A DNA stretch of 52,820 bases, from NCBI GenBank assembly GCA_016201205.1, contig JACQDF010000178.1:1-52820 (forward strand). The letters are read 5' to 3'. Position numbers and translations under genes: made by a program. Origin of the DNA: Acidobacteriota bacterium (GTDB lineage Bacteria; Acidobacteriota; Terriglobia; Bryobacterales; Bryobacteraceae). The notes beneath the pieces are model-generated. The model did no database searches. It was given only the letters and a program-made list of their open reading frames with translations, and was not told the DNA's origin. Of this stretch, positions 25,843 to 33,628 are shown piece by piece (positions within the stretch are counted from its first letter, which is position 1; every line of letters begins with the position of its first letter).

Positions 25843-26655
25843 CTACGGATTCAGCGCGAGCTCGAAATCGGGCGGAAAAACTCCGCCTGCAAAGCGCTGC
25901 GCGGTGCGGGCCAGCGTCGCTTCTTCGGTGACATAAATGGCGATTGGAAGCAGGTCCGCTGAAGAAGGCGCGGTCAGGATGGTGATGGCGCCGCGCCCTG
26001 TCTCGGCGCCGATTCGCTGAACCAACGCTCTTGCGGGCGTCTGGCTGCGGAACTGCGCGAGCACGGCGTTGGTGGCCGGACCGCCGGTGAGAATCAGATT
26101 GGTGCCGGCCAGATCCAGCACTTCGACGGCGCCCGCGGGATACATCAGCAGCGATGCCCCCTGCTTGTCGAAGGCGATCGCAAGGCGCGTCATTGCGTAT
26201 GCTTCCGATACGGCGACGGACTCTTCGCCGCTGTGGCCATGAATCAGCAGGTTCCGCATTCCGCTTTGAAAATACGGCGCCCAGAAGCGCTCGAGCGCAG
26301 TCGGCTGCAAGGCGGCCTGTTCCAACTCCCGCGGATCAGCTTCAAAGAAGAACGCACGGAACTCGCCGGGCGGAATCACCAGGCGCAGAGGCTCCTGCCT
26401 GCCTTCATTTTGGAAAAAGCTTTGAAGGCGGTTGCGGGTCTCGGCGACAAGTTGAACAACCACAGGCTGCTCGCGGGTGTCGTAGCCCGGCTCCATTCCG
26501 AGCGCTTCGACACCGATGTCATGCTCATGCAGGGCTTCCAGATGCCCGGTCTGCGTGTGGAGGCAGATGCAGCGCAGCAGGTCGCCAAGCCGCGGGTCAT
26601 CGCGGAAATACGGGCTCGCCAGGATCCTCTCCAGAAGCTGCTGCGGCGTGTGCAT
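25843..26655 (-). CDS. Unknown protein with winged-helix-like N-terminal domain
   Basis: This is a roughly 270-residue cytoplasmic protein without a recognised enzyme motif. Residues about 15-85 (LLRCICLHTQTGHLEALHE, then IGVEALGMEPGYDTREQPVV and VAETRNRLQSFF) resemble the N-terminal domain found on many acidobacterial adenylate-cyclase-like or TPR regulators, where it is thought to bind DNA or protein. The second half is an alpha/beta region with an ILTGGPATNAVLAQF segment. The ATG at 26655 is one base past the folP stop, so the two are tightly coupled; the longer frame to 26688 would overlap folP. The role is unknown. Confidence 0.65.
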   Translation of the reverse strand: MHTPQQLLERILASPYFRDDPRLGDLLRCICLHTQTGHLEALHEHDIGVEALGMEPGYDTREQPVVVQLVAETRNRLQSFFQNEGRQEPLRLVIPPGEFRAFFFEADPRELEQAALQPTALERFWAPYFQSGMRNLLIHGHSGEESVAVSEAYAMTRLAIAFDKQGASLLMYPAGAVEVLDLAGTNLILTGGPATNAVLAQFRSQTPARALVQRIGAETGRGAITILTAPSSADLLPIAIYVTEEATLARTAQRFAGGVFPPDFELALNP

Positions 26656-26656
26656 G

Positions 26657-27502
26657 CTATTGCTGCGCGGCCAGGATTGCGTCGGCAATCCGCGCGGCGG
26701 CCGCCATCTCTTTCACGTCATGGACGCGCACCAGGTGGGCTCCTCCGAGAATGGCGGCGGTGACCGCGGCCGCTCCGGCGAAAGCGGTCTCCTGATCCGT
26801 GTTCTGGCGCAGGAACTGCTTGCGGGAAGGGCCGGCCAGAATCGGCAGATCGAGCTGCGCCAGTTGCGGCAGCCGTCCGAGCAGCTCCGTGTTCTCTTCT
26901 TTGCGCTTGCCGAATCCGAGTCCGGGATCCACCGCAATGCGAGAGCGGCTCACGCCGGCGCGCATCGCGCGATGCACGCAGGCCGCCAGGTCGTTGACCA
27001 CCGTGGCGATGGGGTCCTTCAGTGGCGGCAGCTTGGCCCACGTCTCCGGCGTGCCGCGCATATGATTCAGGATGAAGCCGGCGTCGTATTTCAAGACAAC
27101 CTTGGCAATGTGCGGATCAAACGTCAGCGCCGACGGGTCATTGATGATCTCCGCTCCCAGCTCGAGCGCCTTCGCCGCCACCGCGGACTTGTACGTGTCG
27201 ACGGAAACGGGAACCGCGAGCTTGCCCCGCAGACGCTTCAGGACGGGCGCCAGCCGCTTGAGCTCCTCGGTCTCGGAAATCCGCAGTGAACCGGGGCTGG
27301 TCGATTCCGCGCCGATGTCCAGGATGTCCGCTCCCTGCTCTTCCAGTTCCAGCGCACGGGCATAGGCGCGGTCGGGGTCCTGGTACTTTCCGCCGTCGGA
27401 AAAAGAATCCGGCGTCAGGTTGAGGATTCCGACGAGCAGCGTGCGGTCGCCCAGTGTGATCTGGCGGTCGCGGAGCTTCCAGATGAATCGCTTGCGGATC
27501 AT
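26657..27502 (-). CDS. folP: Dihydropteroate synthase
   Basis: FolP joins p-aminobenzoate to the pterin pyrophosphate in folate synthesis in the cytoplasm. The 281-residue TIM barrel carries the full set of signatures: LLVGILNLTPDSFSDGG, GADILDIGAESTSPGS, VPVSVDTYKSAVA, INDPSAL, the loop NHMRGTPETW, and IAVDPGLGFGK near the C-terminal third. It is the target of sulfonamides in general. It is the third gene of a minus-strand operon after two FtsX-type permeases (19-base gap) and is followed after one base by an unknown gene. I see no functional link between folP and the permeases. Confidence 0.96.
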   Translation of the reverse strand: MIRKRFIWKLRDRQITLGDRTLLVGILNLTPDSFSDGGKYQDPDRAYARALELEEQGADILDIGAESTSPGSLRISETEELKRLAPVLKRLRGKLAVPVSVDTYKSAVAAKALELGAEIINDPSALTFDPHIAKVVLKYDAGFILNHMRGTPETWAKLPPLKDPIATVVNDLAACVHRAMRAGVSRSRIAVDPGLGFGKRKEENTELLGRLPQLAQLDLPILAGPSRKQFLRQNTDQETAFAGAAAVTAAILGGAHLVRVHDVKEMAAAARIADAILAAQQ

Positions 27503-27521
27503 TCAGGAGGAGAGAACCTGT

Positions 27522-28793
27522 TCATTCATATCTTAGGCAAACAATGGGATCGAGGTGGGCCGCGCGGTTGGCTGGATAATAGCCGAAGAAGAGACCTACG
27601 CCAACGGAAATGCTGACGCCCAGCATCACCCAGAGCCAGGAGATCATGGCCGGCACCGAGGGAACAAAGGTGCGCACCGCCAGCGCGATCAGCATCCCGA
27701 ACAGAATCCCGATGGCGCCTCCGGTTGCGCACAAAGTAATTGCTTCCATCAGGAACTGCGCCCGGATATCCTTTCGCCGCGCTCCGATCGCTTTGCGGAT
27801 TCCGATTTCGGCGGTGCGCTCGGTGACCGAGATGAGCATGATGTTCATTACTCCGACGCCCCCGACCAGCAGCCCCACGGAGCTGATGAGGAAGGTAAGA
27901 ATCACCAGCGCGCCAGTGAGCTGATTCCACATCGAGGTGAGGAAATCCGGCGAAGACAACTCGAAATCGTTGACCGCGTTGGGAGGCACTTTGCGGATTC
28001 GCCGCAGCGCCGACACCACCTGGTCTTGCGCTTCTTCGACGCTGCTGCCTGGGGGAACCCAGAACGCAAGCAGCAGCTCCTTTGCTTCCGGGTAATGCTT
28101 GCGGAAGTTGCCGAGTGGGATGATGACGATGTCGTCGGGCCCCGGGCTTCCGAACATGCCCGGCTCCTGCTGCAAGACGCCGACGACTTCGTACAGCTTG
28201 CCGTTGAGGCGCACCGTTTTCCCGAGCGGGTCGATGGGCCCGAACAAGGAATCCGCCACGGCCGCCCCCAGCACGGTGACTTCGCGGGCGTGCAGATCGT
28301 CCATTCGGGTGATGAACCGCCCCTGGGCAACCGTGAACACGGGGAAGGCCCGCGCGAACTCCGGTTCGGCGCCGCGGAGGATGAAGCGCTCCACCCTCGC
28401 GGCCCCGTACATGATTTCATTGGCGCCTGTTCCGCTGAAACCAGGGACCGCCACCCGCGTCCCCATCACCGTGACGAAAGCGATGGACGGAGCCATCTCC
28501 AGAATGGTCCGGGCATCGGAGTACTGGAAGTATTTGCGTTGGCGCACATACTCCGGGAGGCGGCTGAAATCGAAAGTGCCGAGTGGGAATCGGGTAATAA
28601 AATACGTGCGCGATCCGAGACTTTCCACCTTCTCCTGGATGAAGCGGTTGAGGCCTTGAATGATGGCCGCAACCGAGATCACCGAGGTGACGCCGATGAC
28701 GATGCCCAGGATCGTCAGAAAACTGCGCACCTTGTGGACGCGCAGCGTATCCAGAGCCACGTGCAGGTTCTCTCTGAAGTCCGCTCTCGTCAT
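27522..28793 (-). CDS. MacB/FtsX-type ABC transporter permease
   Basis: This 423-residue inner-membrane protein has the MacB layout: one N-terminal transmembrane helix (SFLTILGIVIGVTSVISVAA), a large periplasmic domain of about 200 residues, and three C-terminal helices with FLISSVGLLVGGVGVMNIML and the conserved cytoplasmic loop ERTAEIGIRKAIGARRKDI. It ends with the typical NRAAHLDPIVCLRYE tail. The ATG at 28793 was chosen over the long upstream frame, which runs antisense-like through the previous permease. The gene starts 5 bases after its partner permease stop. No ATPase or membrane-fusion protein is encoded nearby, so the pair must borrow them. Confidence 0.88.
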   Translation of the reverse strand: MTRADFRENLHVALDTLRVHKVRSFLTILGIVIGVTSVISVAAIIQGLNRFIQEKVESLGSRTYFITRFPLGTFDFSRLPEYVRQRKYFQYSDARTILEMAPSIAFVTVMGTRVAVPGFSGTGANEIMYGAARVERFILRGAEPEFARAFPVFTVAQGRFITRMDDLHAREVTVLGAAVADSLFGPIDPLGKTVRLNGKLYEVVGVLQQEPGMFGSPGPDDIVIIPLGNFRKHYPEAKELLLAFWVPPGSSVEEAQDQVVSALRRIRKVPPNAVNDFELSSPDFLTSMWNQLTGALVILTFLISSVGLLVGGVGVMNIMLISVTERTAEIGIRKAIGARRKDIRAQFLMEAITLCATGGAIGILFGMLIALAVRTFVPSVPAMISWLWVMLGVSISVGVGLFFGYYPANRAAHLDPIVCLRYE

Positions 28794-28798
28794 GGCAT

Positions 28799-30115
28799 TC
28801 AGTCCGCCCGCAGGGCAACTACCGGATCGAGACGGGCGGCGCGCAGCGCCGGGTAGATTCCAAAAAACAGCCCGATGGCCGTGCTCATGGCGAGGCCGAA
28901 GACGGCCACCCAGGTTTCCACGTCCGTGGGGAACGAGGTGGCCCGCCTGATGACAAAGGCGAACAGAAACCCCGCGATAATGCCAACGGCGCCTCCGGCC
29001 AGGCATTGCAGCAGGCTTTCCACGAGGAACTGCCGGCCGATGTCCTGTTGGGTCGCGCCGACGGCGCGACGGATGCCGATCTCTTTCCTTCGCTCGGTCA
29101 CGCTGACCAGCATCACGTTCATGATGACGATGCCTCCGACGATAGCCGAGATGGCGCTGACCATGAGGAAGACCGCAAAAAACGCCGCGCTGATGCTTTG
29201 CCACAACGAGATGTAGCTCTCCTTGGTGGCGAAGTAAAAGTCGTCCTCCGCGCCGGCAGCCACGTGTCGATTGGCTCGCAAGGCCAGCCGTGCTTCGTCC
29301 TGCGCCTGCTGAAAGGCTTCCCCGGCGGCGGCCTTCACATGAATCGTCAGGCTCGATCGTCTTCCGCGGACGCGAAGGAATGTGTTCATCGGAAGAACCA
29401 CAAACTTGTCCTGGTCCTGGCCAAGCAGCGAGCCGATTTTCTCGAACACCCCGATGACGAGGCAGTCCGTGCCGGCGATGTGAATGGTGCGGGTCAGCGA
29501 GTCCACGCCGGCGAAGAACTGCTGGCGAACGGTATCTCCGATCAGACAGACGCTGCCTGCGTGCCGGTCCTCGGGCTCGCCGAAATAACGCCCCAACTCC
29601 AGAGTCCGCGTATCGATCAGGTACATGTTCGCCGTGTGCCCGATGATATTCACATCTTTCAGTTCCTCATCGCGGTAGCGGACGCGCCCGGTTGCGCTTG
29701 CCGACGCGCCGACAAGCCGGCAGTGGCGGCATCCGGCGGCCACCGCCTCCATCTGCTCGATCTCGATCTTGCGGTTCTTCAGCGCTTTCACGATTTTGGT
29801 GAAGTCGGTGACCGTAAACGGAGTGCGCGCCACCTGGAAGACGTTCGTGCCGAGATTGGCCACCTTGGTTTCCACAAACCGGTTCGCGCCCTGGATCAGC
29901 GTCATCACCGCGATCAGCGTCGCCACGCCCATGGTGAGGCCGAGCATGGTAAGCGCCGCCCGCAGTTTGTGGACGCGAAGGGCAGTCAGCGACTGGTTGA
30001 GGATGTCCCGGGACGAGGTCAATAATTCCAGGATAAGCCAACGGCGAAGCGCGATCGAGGGCCGGTGAAAGGTGGTGGAGAGCACAGCGCGACTCGCAGA
30101 GGTTCGCGGTATCAT
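28799..30115 (-). CDS. MacB/FtsX-type ABC transporter permease
   Basis: This is the first of two tandem permeases, about 438 residues from the ATG at 30115. It has an N-terminal helix (AALTMLGLTMGVATLIAVM), a periplasmic MacB-like domain, and three C-terminal helices with SAISAIVGGIVIMNVMLVSV, the loop ERRKEIGIRRAVGATQQDI, and a tail ALRAARLDPVVALRAD. Similarity to homologues begins near LLTSSRDILNQSLTALR, so the true start could be lower, for example a TTG. The two permeases likely form one heteromeric transporter of the lipoprotein or antibiotic efflux type. The operon continues into folP. Confidence 0.85.
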   Translation of the reverse strand: MIPRTSASRAVLSTTFHRPSIALRRWLILELLTSSRDILNQSLTALRVHKLRAALTMLGLTMGVATLIAVMTLIQGANRFVETKVANLGTNVFQVARTPFTVTDFTKIVKALKNRKIEIEQMEAVAAGCRHCRLVGASASATGRVRYRDEELKDVNIIGHTANMYLIDTRTLELGRYFGEPEDRHAGSVCLIGDTVRQQFFAGVDSLTRTIHIAGTDCLVIGVFEKIGSLLGQDQDKFVVLPMNTFLRVRGRRSSLTIHVKAAAGEAFQQAQDEARLALRANRHVAAGAEDDFYFATKESYISLWQSISAAFFAVFLMVSAISAIVGGIVIMNVMLVSVTERRKEIGIRRAVGATQQDIGRQFLVESLLQCLAGGAVGIIAGFLFAFVIRRATSFPTDVETWVAVFGLAMSTAIGLFFGIYPALRAARLDPVVALRAD

Positions 30116-30123
30116 TCTAGGTA

Positions 30124-30795
30124 ATGCAGCCCGCATTGTGGCCGGAACACGAGAGCAAGCGTTCCGAGCAATACAAGCCGCTCCCCTCCGTCTGGGATGG
30201 CGAAGATGCCGAACTGATCGAACGGATGCTCACGTTCTACCCCCGTGAGCGTCCAAGACGAATTCTGGATGCTACCGTGAACGGTGGTCGATTCTGGCGC
30301 GGCACCAAGCGTAACATTGTAGGTCTGGACATCGCGCGCCTTCATCGGCCTTCGGTCGTAGGCGACAACACCCAAATGCCATTCGCTGACCGTTGCTTCG
30401 AAGTGGTGGTCTACGATCCGCCGCATGTCCCCAACCAGGGGGAGGACAAACAGAAGGATTTCCATACCCGTTTTGGGCTGGGGCAGCGTTCCCAGAAAGA
30501 AAACGGCTACAGCTTCTCCCACCTGTATCCCCCCTTCGTCCGAGAAGCGTACCGCGTCTTGAAACCAGAGGGCATCCTGCTTTGCAAGATTACGGATTAC
30601 ATCCACGACCACCAATATCAGTGGGCGCACGTGGATCTGATCCAGGCTGCAACAGGGGCAGGGTTCCGGGCCTGCGACTGCATCATCAAGATCCGCAAGG
30701 GGCCGATTATAGATCCGAAATGGAAGGTTGCCCATCATAGCAGGCGACAGCACTGCTATTGGCTGGTGTTCCGCAAGTCCGACAAGTGCGAGTAG
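30124..30795 (+). CDS. Putative site-specific DNA methyltransferase
   Basis: This 223-residue SAM-dependent methyltransferase has its SAM-binding motif I at residues 47-58 (ILDATVNGGRFW), an acidic D69 in VGLDI, and a catalytic motif DPPH at 98-101 in VVVYDPPHVPNQG. DPPH in place of DPPY fits amino-methyltransferases that act on adenine or cytosine N4. Motif I precedes motif IV without a long target-recognition domain, so the protein is small for the class. The C-terminus contains CDCIIKIRKGPIIDPKWK. Its 3' end overlaps by 40 bases a convergent gene for a nuclease-like protein, which suggests a compact restriction-modification pair. Target base and site are unknown. Confidence 0.75.
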   Translation: MQPALWPEHESKRSEQYKPLPSVWDGEDAELIERMLTFYPRERPRRILDATVNGGRFWRGTKRNIVGLDIARLHRPSVVGDNTQMPFADRCFEVVVYDPPHVPNQGEDKQKDFHTRFGLGQRSQKENGYSFSHLYPPFVREAYRVLKPEGILLCKITDYIHDHQYQWAHVDLIQAATGAGFRACDCIIKIRKGPIIDPKWKVAHHSRRQHCYWLVFRKSDKCE

Positions 30796-31232
30796 CCTTC
30801 CGGCACGGGCAATTCCCAGTCCAGCAGGCGCACGCAATTCTCCACTGGAAAGTTCCTGATCGAGCACTTGCCATTGTCATAGCGGCCAAGATGGGCCATC
30901 ACCCGTGCGATCAGGTCCTCTGGCGCCCATGGATCCCGCTCCGTCGTGCACAGCTTCGTGATGCTGATCCGTTGGGCATCTGTTCCAGCGCCCGTCTCAG
31001 TTTTCAGGGAGATTTTCTTATCCTCCACTACCAGGTCGTGGCCGGCCAGGTTGCGGCCAGTGCCCTGCACGACTGTGAAAGGCTTCTTGATCCACCGGAA
31101 CGCCTCTTCCACCAACGCCTCAAAGTAGACGCCCTGCGGCGGGAGCTTCGGATAGATCGAATGGTGGACGTTAATCAGCGCGCGGATGGCGATGAGGAAG
31201 TCGGGCTGGAAGACGCCACTGGGATCGGGCAA
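30756..31232 (-). CDS. Putative small type II restriction endonuclease
   Basis: This 158-residue protein has no transmembrane or signal sequence. A nuclease-like core is visible: E38 and E42 in VYFEALVEEAF, D66 in LAGHDLVVEDK, and S75-L-K77 in ISLKTETG. That pattern resembles the PD-(D/E)xK active site of restriction enzymes with an SxKT variant. A conserved-looking ITKLCTTERDPW segment follows. The start is a TTG at 31232. The gene is convergent with the methyltransferase gene and overlaps its last 40 bases. The nuclease call rests on the motif and the neighbour and is moderate; the short length means it could also be a truncated enzyme. Confidence 0.55.
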   Translation of the reverse strand: MPDPSGVFQPDFLIAIRALINVHHSIYPKLPPQGVYFEALVEEAFRWIKKPFTVVQGTGRNLAGHDLVVEDKKISLKTETGAGTDAQRISITKLCTTERDPWAPEDLIARVMAHLGRYDNGKCSIRNFPVENCVRLLDWELPVPEGYSHLSDLRNTSQ

Positions 31233-31245
31233 CCGGGGAATTTTA

Positions 31246-32370
31246 TCAGAACTTCCGCAGCTCTTCCACCACCGCCGGCAGCCCCTTGCGTCGATAGAGG
31301 TCGGAAAGGCGTTGCTCTTCCGGCGACGGCGGCAGAATGCGCTTCAGCAGCGCATCTTCGAGAGCATTGCGCGGCGGGATCCAGACCGAGCCATCGCTGA
31401 ACTCGACATGGCTGACAAAGCCGATCATGCCGGTAATCGGCGATGTCTTTGGGCCGTGCGGCGTGAGCTTCAGGGTGGAATCCTGCTGCACGCGTGTGCT
31501 TCGCCCTGGAAGAAGATTCATCTCCGCGGGCACGGCGCCGGCGTAAAATTCTTCGCCGCTGCCGCCCATCAGAATCCAGCCCATCTCGAGATAGCGAACC
31601 GGCCGGCTGCTGATGTTGGTGATCTCCAGTTGCGGCGCGCGCGCTTCGCTCGAAGTGACCAGAGCCATCCCCTGCATCGGCTTCACGGGCTCGTCCGGCA
31701 ATTGCAGAAAAGCGAACCGGACCGCTCGCTCCGGCTCCTGCACGGTCGTCCGGCCGCGGGCCACCTGCACGTCCATCCTGGGGCGCTCGGAAAGCCGGGC
31801 CTGCACATCGGTCAGGTGCTTGCGCACCGCTTCCATCCCAGCGGTCTCGAGCAGGTGCTTGAGATAGCGACGGTCTCGCCGCGCCTCCAGCTCCCACATC
31901 ATCATCGAGCGGCGCGAATTCAAGCGATTGGGCCCGTAAAATGACAAATCTTCGAAGAGGATGCCATCCAGGCTGACCTCGACCAGCGGGCTGTCGCCGC
32001 TGGTTTGCGGGCGCAACAGGCGCAGATCCAGACGCACCGGAAATACATCCCCGGGGCCGACGTCCAGGCTGGGCACGGAAACCGACGCTTTGCCGCCGGG
32101 CGCCACTTCCTGCGCCAGCACCAGCAGACTCACTCCGCGAATGCGGCGATTGCTTACGTTGCGCAGGGTGAGCGACGTGTGCAGATCCAGCAGCATGGCG
32201 CTTCCGCGCGGCGTGGCCACCGATTCACCCCAATCCGCCGTCAGCACCGCCACCGGCGAATCGTCCGGAAGCGTGATGTGCAGCGTGCTGCGCGAGTTGA
32301 GACGGTTTTGCGCCTCCAGCGCCGCGAGCGCTGAAAACGCGACCAGCAGCAGCTTACTGAACGTAGACAT
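31246..32370 (-). CDS. Secreted protein of unknown function in ECF sigma operon
   Basis: This is a 374-residue protein that I do not recognise. A signal peptide, FSKLLLVAFSALAALEA, sends it out of the cytoplasm. The mature part looks like two immunoglobulin-like beta halves (SLTLRNVSNRRIRGVSLLVL and LEITNISSRPVRYLEMGWIL) joined by a charged helical stretch (MWELEARRDRRYLKHLLETA). It overlaps the anti-sigma gene upstream by 17 bases, so it is the third gene of the sigma operon. It could be a signal sensor or an output of the system. The repeated phrase NRLNSR occurs near residues 22 and 148. Confidence 0.65.
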   Translation of the reverse strand: MSTFSKLLLVAFSALAALEAQNRLNSRSTLHITLPDDSPVAVLTADWGESVATPRGSAMLLDLHTSLTLRNVSNRRIRGVSLLVLAQEVAPGGKASVSVPSLDVGPGDVFPVRLDLRLLRPQTSGDSPLVEVSLDGILFEDLSFYGPNRLNSRRSMMMWELEARRDRRYLKHLLETAGMEAVRKHLTDVQARLSERPRMDVQVARGRTTVQEPERAVRFAFLQLPDEPVKPMQGMALVTSSEARAPQLEITNISSRPVRYLEMGWILMGGSGEEFYAGAVPAEMNLLPGRSTRVQQDSTLKLTPHGPKTSPITGMIGFVSHVEFSDGSVWIPPRNALEDALLKRILPPSPEEQRLSDLYRRKGLPAVVEELRKF

Positions 32371-32938
32371 TGTTGATCGTCACCTGGCCGCTTTCCGAAT
32401 CCACGTAACGGGCGCGCGCGGAGCCCTGCAAGCTCACGCTGTACGTTACGGCGCCTTCCTGGGGATGCATCAAGGTCAGCACGCGCCCATGATCATTCAA
32501 TCCAATGCCCGCCGCGTTCACTTCGAGCGACACGCCTGGCGGCATGACCGGTTGCTGCGCCACACCCCACTGCGGAACATGCGCCACCGGCGTATTCACC
32601 CACCACGCCAGCAACACCACCAGAAGCGCGGAAGCGAACACCAGCGCCGGCCGCCATCCGGTCAGATGCGCCGGCTCGGCCGGCCTGGCCACAATCTTGC
32701 CCGCTGCCAGTCCCAGGTGGATGTTGGCCGTCATCTCCGCCGCCAGCCGCTCCCAATCCACGCCGGCCGGAAGCTGCTGGCGATTTTCCTGAAGCTGACG
32801 CCGGGCGGCAAGGAACTCTTCATAGCGTGCACGGCACTGGGGGCACTCACCGAGATGCCACGCCACACGCCGGCGGGCCCAGATGCCCATTTCGCCGCCC
32901 GCGTACAGTGCCAGGTCGTATTCGGAGGCGTGCATCAC
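32354..32938 (-). CDS. Zinc-finger anti-sigma factor
   Basis: This is a 194-residue membrane anti-sigma factor. The N-terminal zinc motif is H28-x3-C32-x2-C35 (HLGECPQC). A single transmembrane helix lies near residues 97-114 (ALVFASALLVVLLAWWV). About 80 residues form the periplasmic part. It is encoded after an ECF sigma gene with a 4-base overlap and should sequester that sigma factor at the inner membrane. Compared with the 564-residue anti-sigma at 3977 it lacks the large external domain, so the two systems probably sense different signals. Confidence 0.85.
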   Translation of the reverse strand: MMHASEYDLALYAGGEMGIWARRRVAWHLGECPQCRARYEEFLAARRQLQENRQQLPAGVDWERLAAEMTANIHLGLAAGKIVARPAEPAHLTGWRPALVFASALLVVLLAWWVNTPVAHVPQWGVAQQPVMPPGVSLEVNAAGIGLNDHGRVLTLMHPQEGAVTYSVSLQGSARARYVDSESGQVTINNVYVQ

Positions 32939-33525
32939 GCTTTCCTTCTTTCCAGGTACTTCTTGAACTTTACCCGCGCGTTGGCGATATGACTGCGGAC
33001 GGTCGCCTTCGAGCAGTTCAATTCCCGGGCCACTTCTTCCGCCGGCAACTCTTCCACATCCCGCAGGATCAGCGCCACCCGCTCGCGCTCGGTCAGAACA
33101 CTCAGACCCGCTTCCAGCCTGCTTCGCTTCTCCGCCCGGAGCAACATCGCCTCCGGGCTTTCCGATGCTGGCGCCGCCGGCGGCCGAATCTCCTCCAGAT
33201 CGCTCAGGCTGATCCTCTTGTGCCGTCGCAGAAAATCAATGGCGGTGTTGGTTGCAATCCTCGACAGCCAGTGCGCTGCCTTCTCCGAATCGCGCAGTTG
33301 CTCCTGCCTTTGCAGCACTTTGATGAAAACTTCCTGGGTCAGATCCTGTGCGTCCTCGACGTTGCCGACCACTCGGTACACCAGCAGGAAGACCCGCCGC
33401 AGATGTTCAGAGATAAACTGGTTCTGCGCGTCCTGGTCCCGGGAGACGGCAGCGTCGGCATCATCGCTCGGCTTCGCGCTCATAGCGTATGTGGATACGG
33501 CAGCCGGCATTTGGTTCCTAGACAT
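32935..33525 (-). CDS. ECF-type RNA polymerase sigma factor
   Basis: This 196-residue ECF sigma factor has region 2 at VFLLVYRVVGNVEDAQDLTQ, followed by AHWLSRIATNTAIDFLRRHK, and region 4 at LSVLTERERVALILRDVEEL, ending in the helix-turn-helix NCSKATVRSHIANARVKFKK. About 30 N-terminal residues before the core are poorly conserved, and an internal ATG could be the real start. It leads an operon with its zinc-finger anti-sigma factor and a secreted protein of unknown function. It is divergent from the UPF0173 hydrolase gene, with roughly 100 bases between the starts. Confidence 0.9.
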   Translation of the reverse strand: MSRNQMPAAVSTYAMSAKPSDDADAAVSRDQDAQNQFISEHLRRVFLLVYRVVGNVEDAQDLTQEVFIKVLQRQEQLRDSEKAAHWLSRIATNTAIDFLRRHKRISLSDLEEIRPPAAPASESPEAMLLRAEKRSRLEAGLSVLTERERVALILRDVEELPAEEVARELNCSKATVRSHIANARVKFKKYLERRKA

Positions 33526-33582
33526 GGTGACGCTCCCGCCGGCCGGAACGTGCAGTCAATTCAGTCTACTGCCTGTATGATC

Positions 33583-33628
33583 GAAAGAAAAGGAGCCTTA
33601 TGTTAGAAAGAAAAGGAGCCCTATGTTA
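33583..33628 (+). repeat. Tandem duplication of ribosome site and start codon
   Basis: Two adjacent 23-base copies (33583-33605 and 33606-33628) differ at one base. Each holds AAAGGAGCC followed by an ATG. The second ATG (33623) starts the hydrolase. The first ATG (33600) opens a 9-codon frame ending at TAG 33627-33629, overlapping the true start. A 9-base repeat (ATGTTAGAG twice, 33623-33640) adds three residues to the hydrolase. Confidence 0.85.

Noticed and set aside
28794..29204. N-terminal extension of the second permease frame
   Set aside because: The extension lies wholly inside the first permease and has no membrane-protein features; homology starts at ATG 28793.
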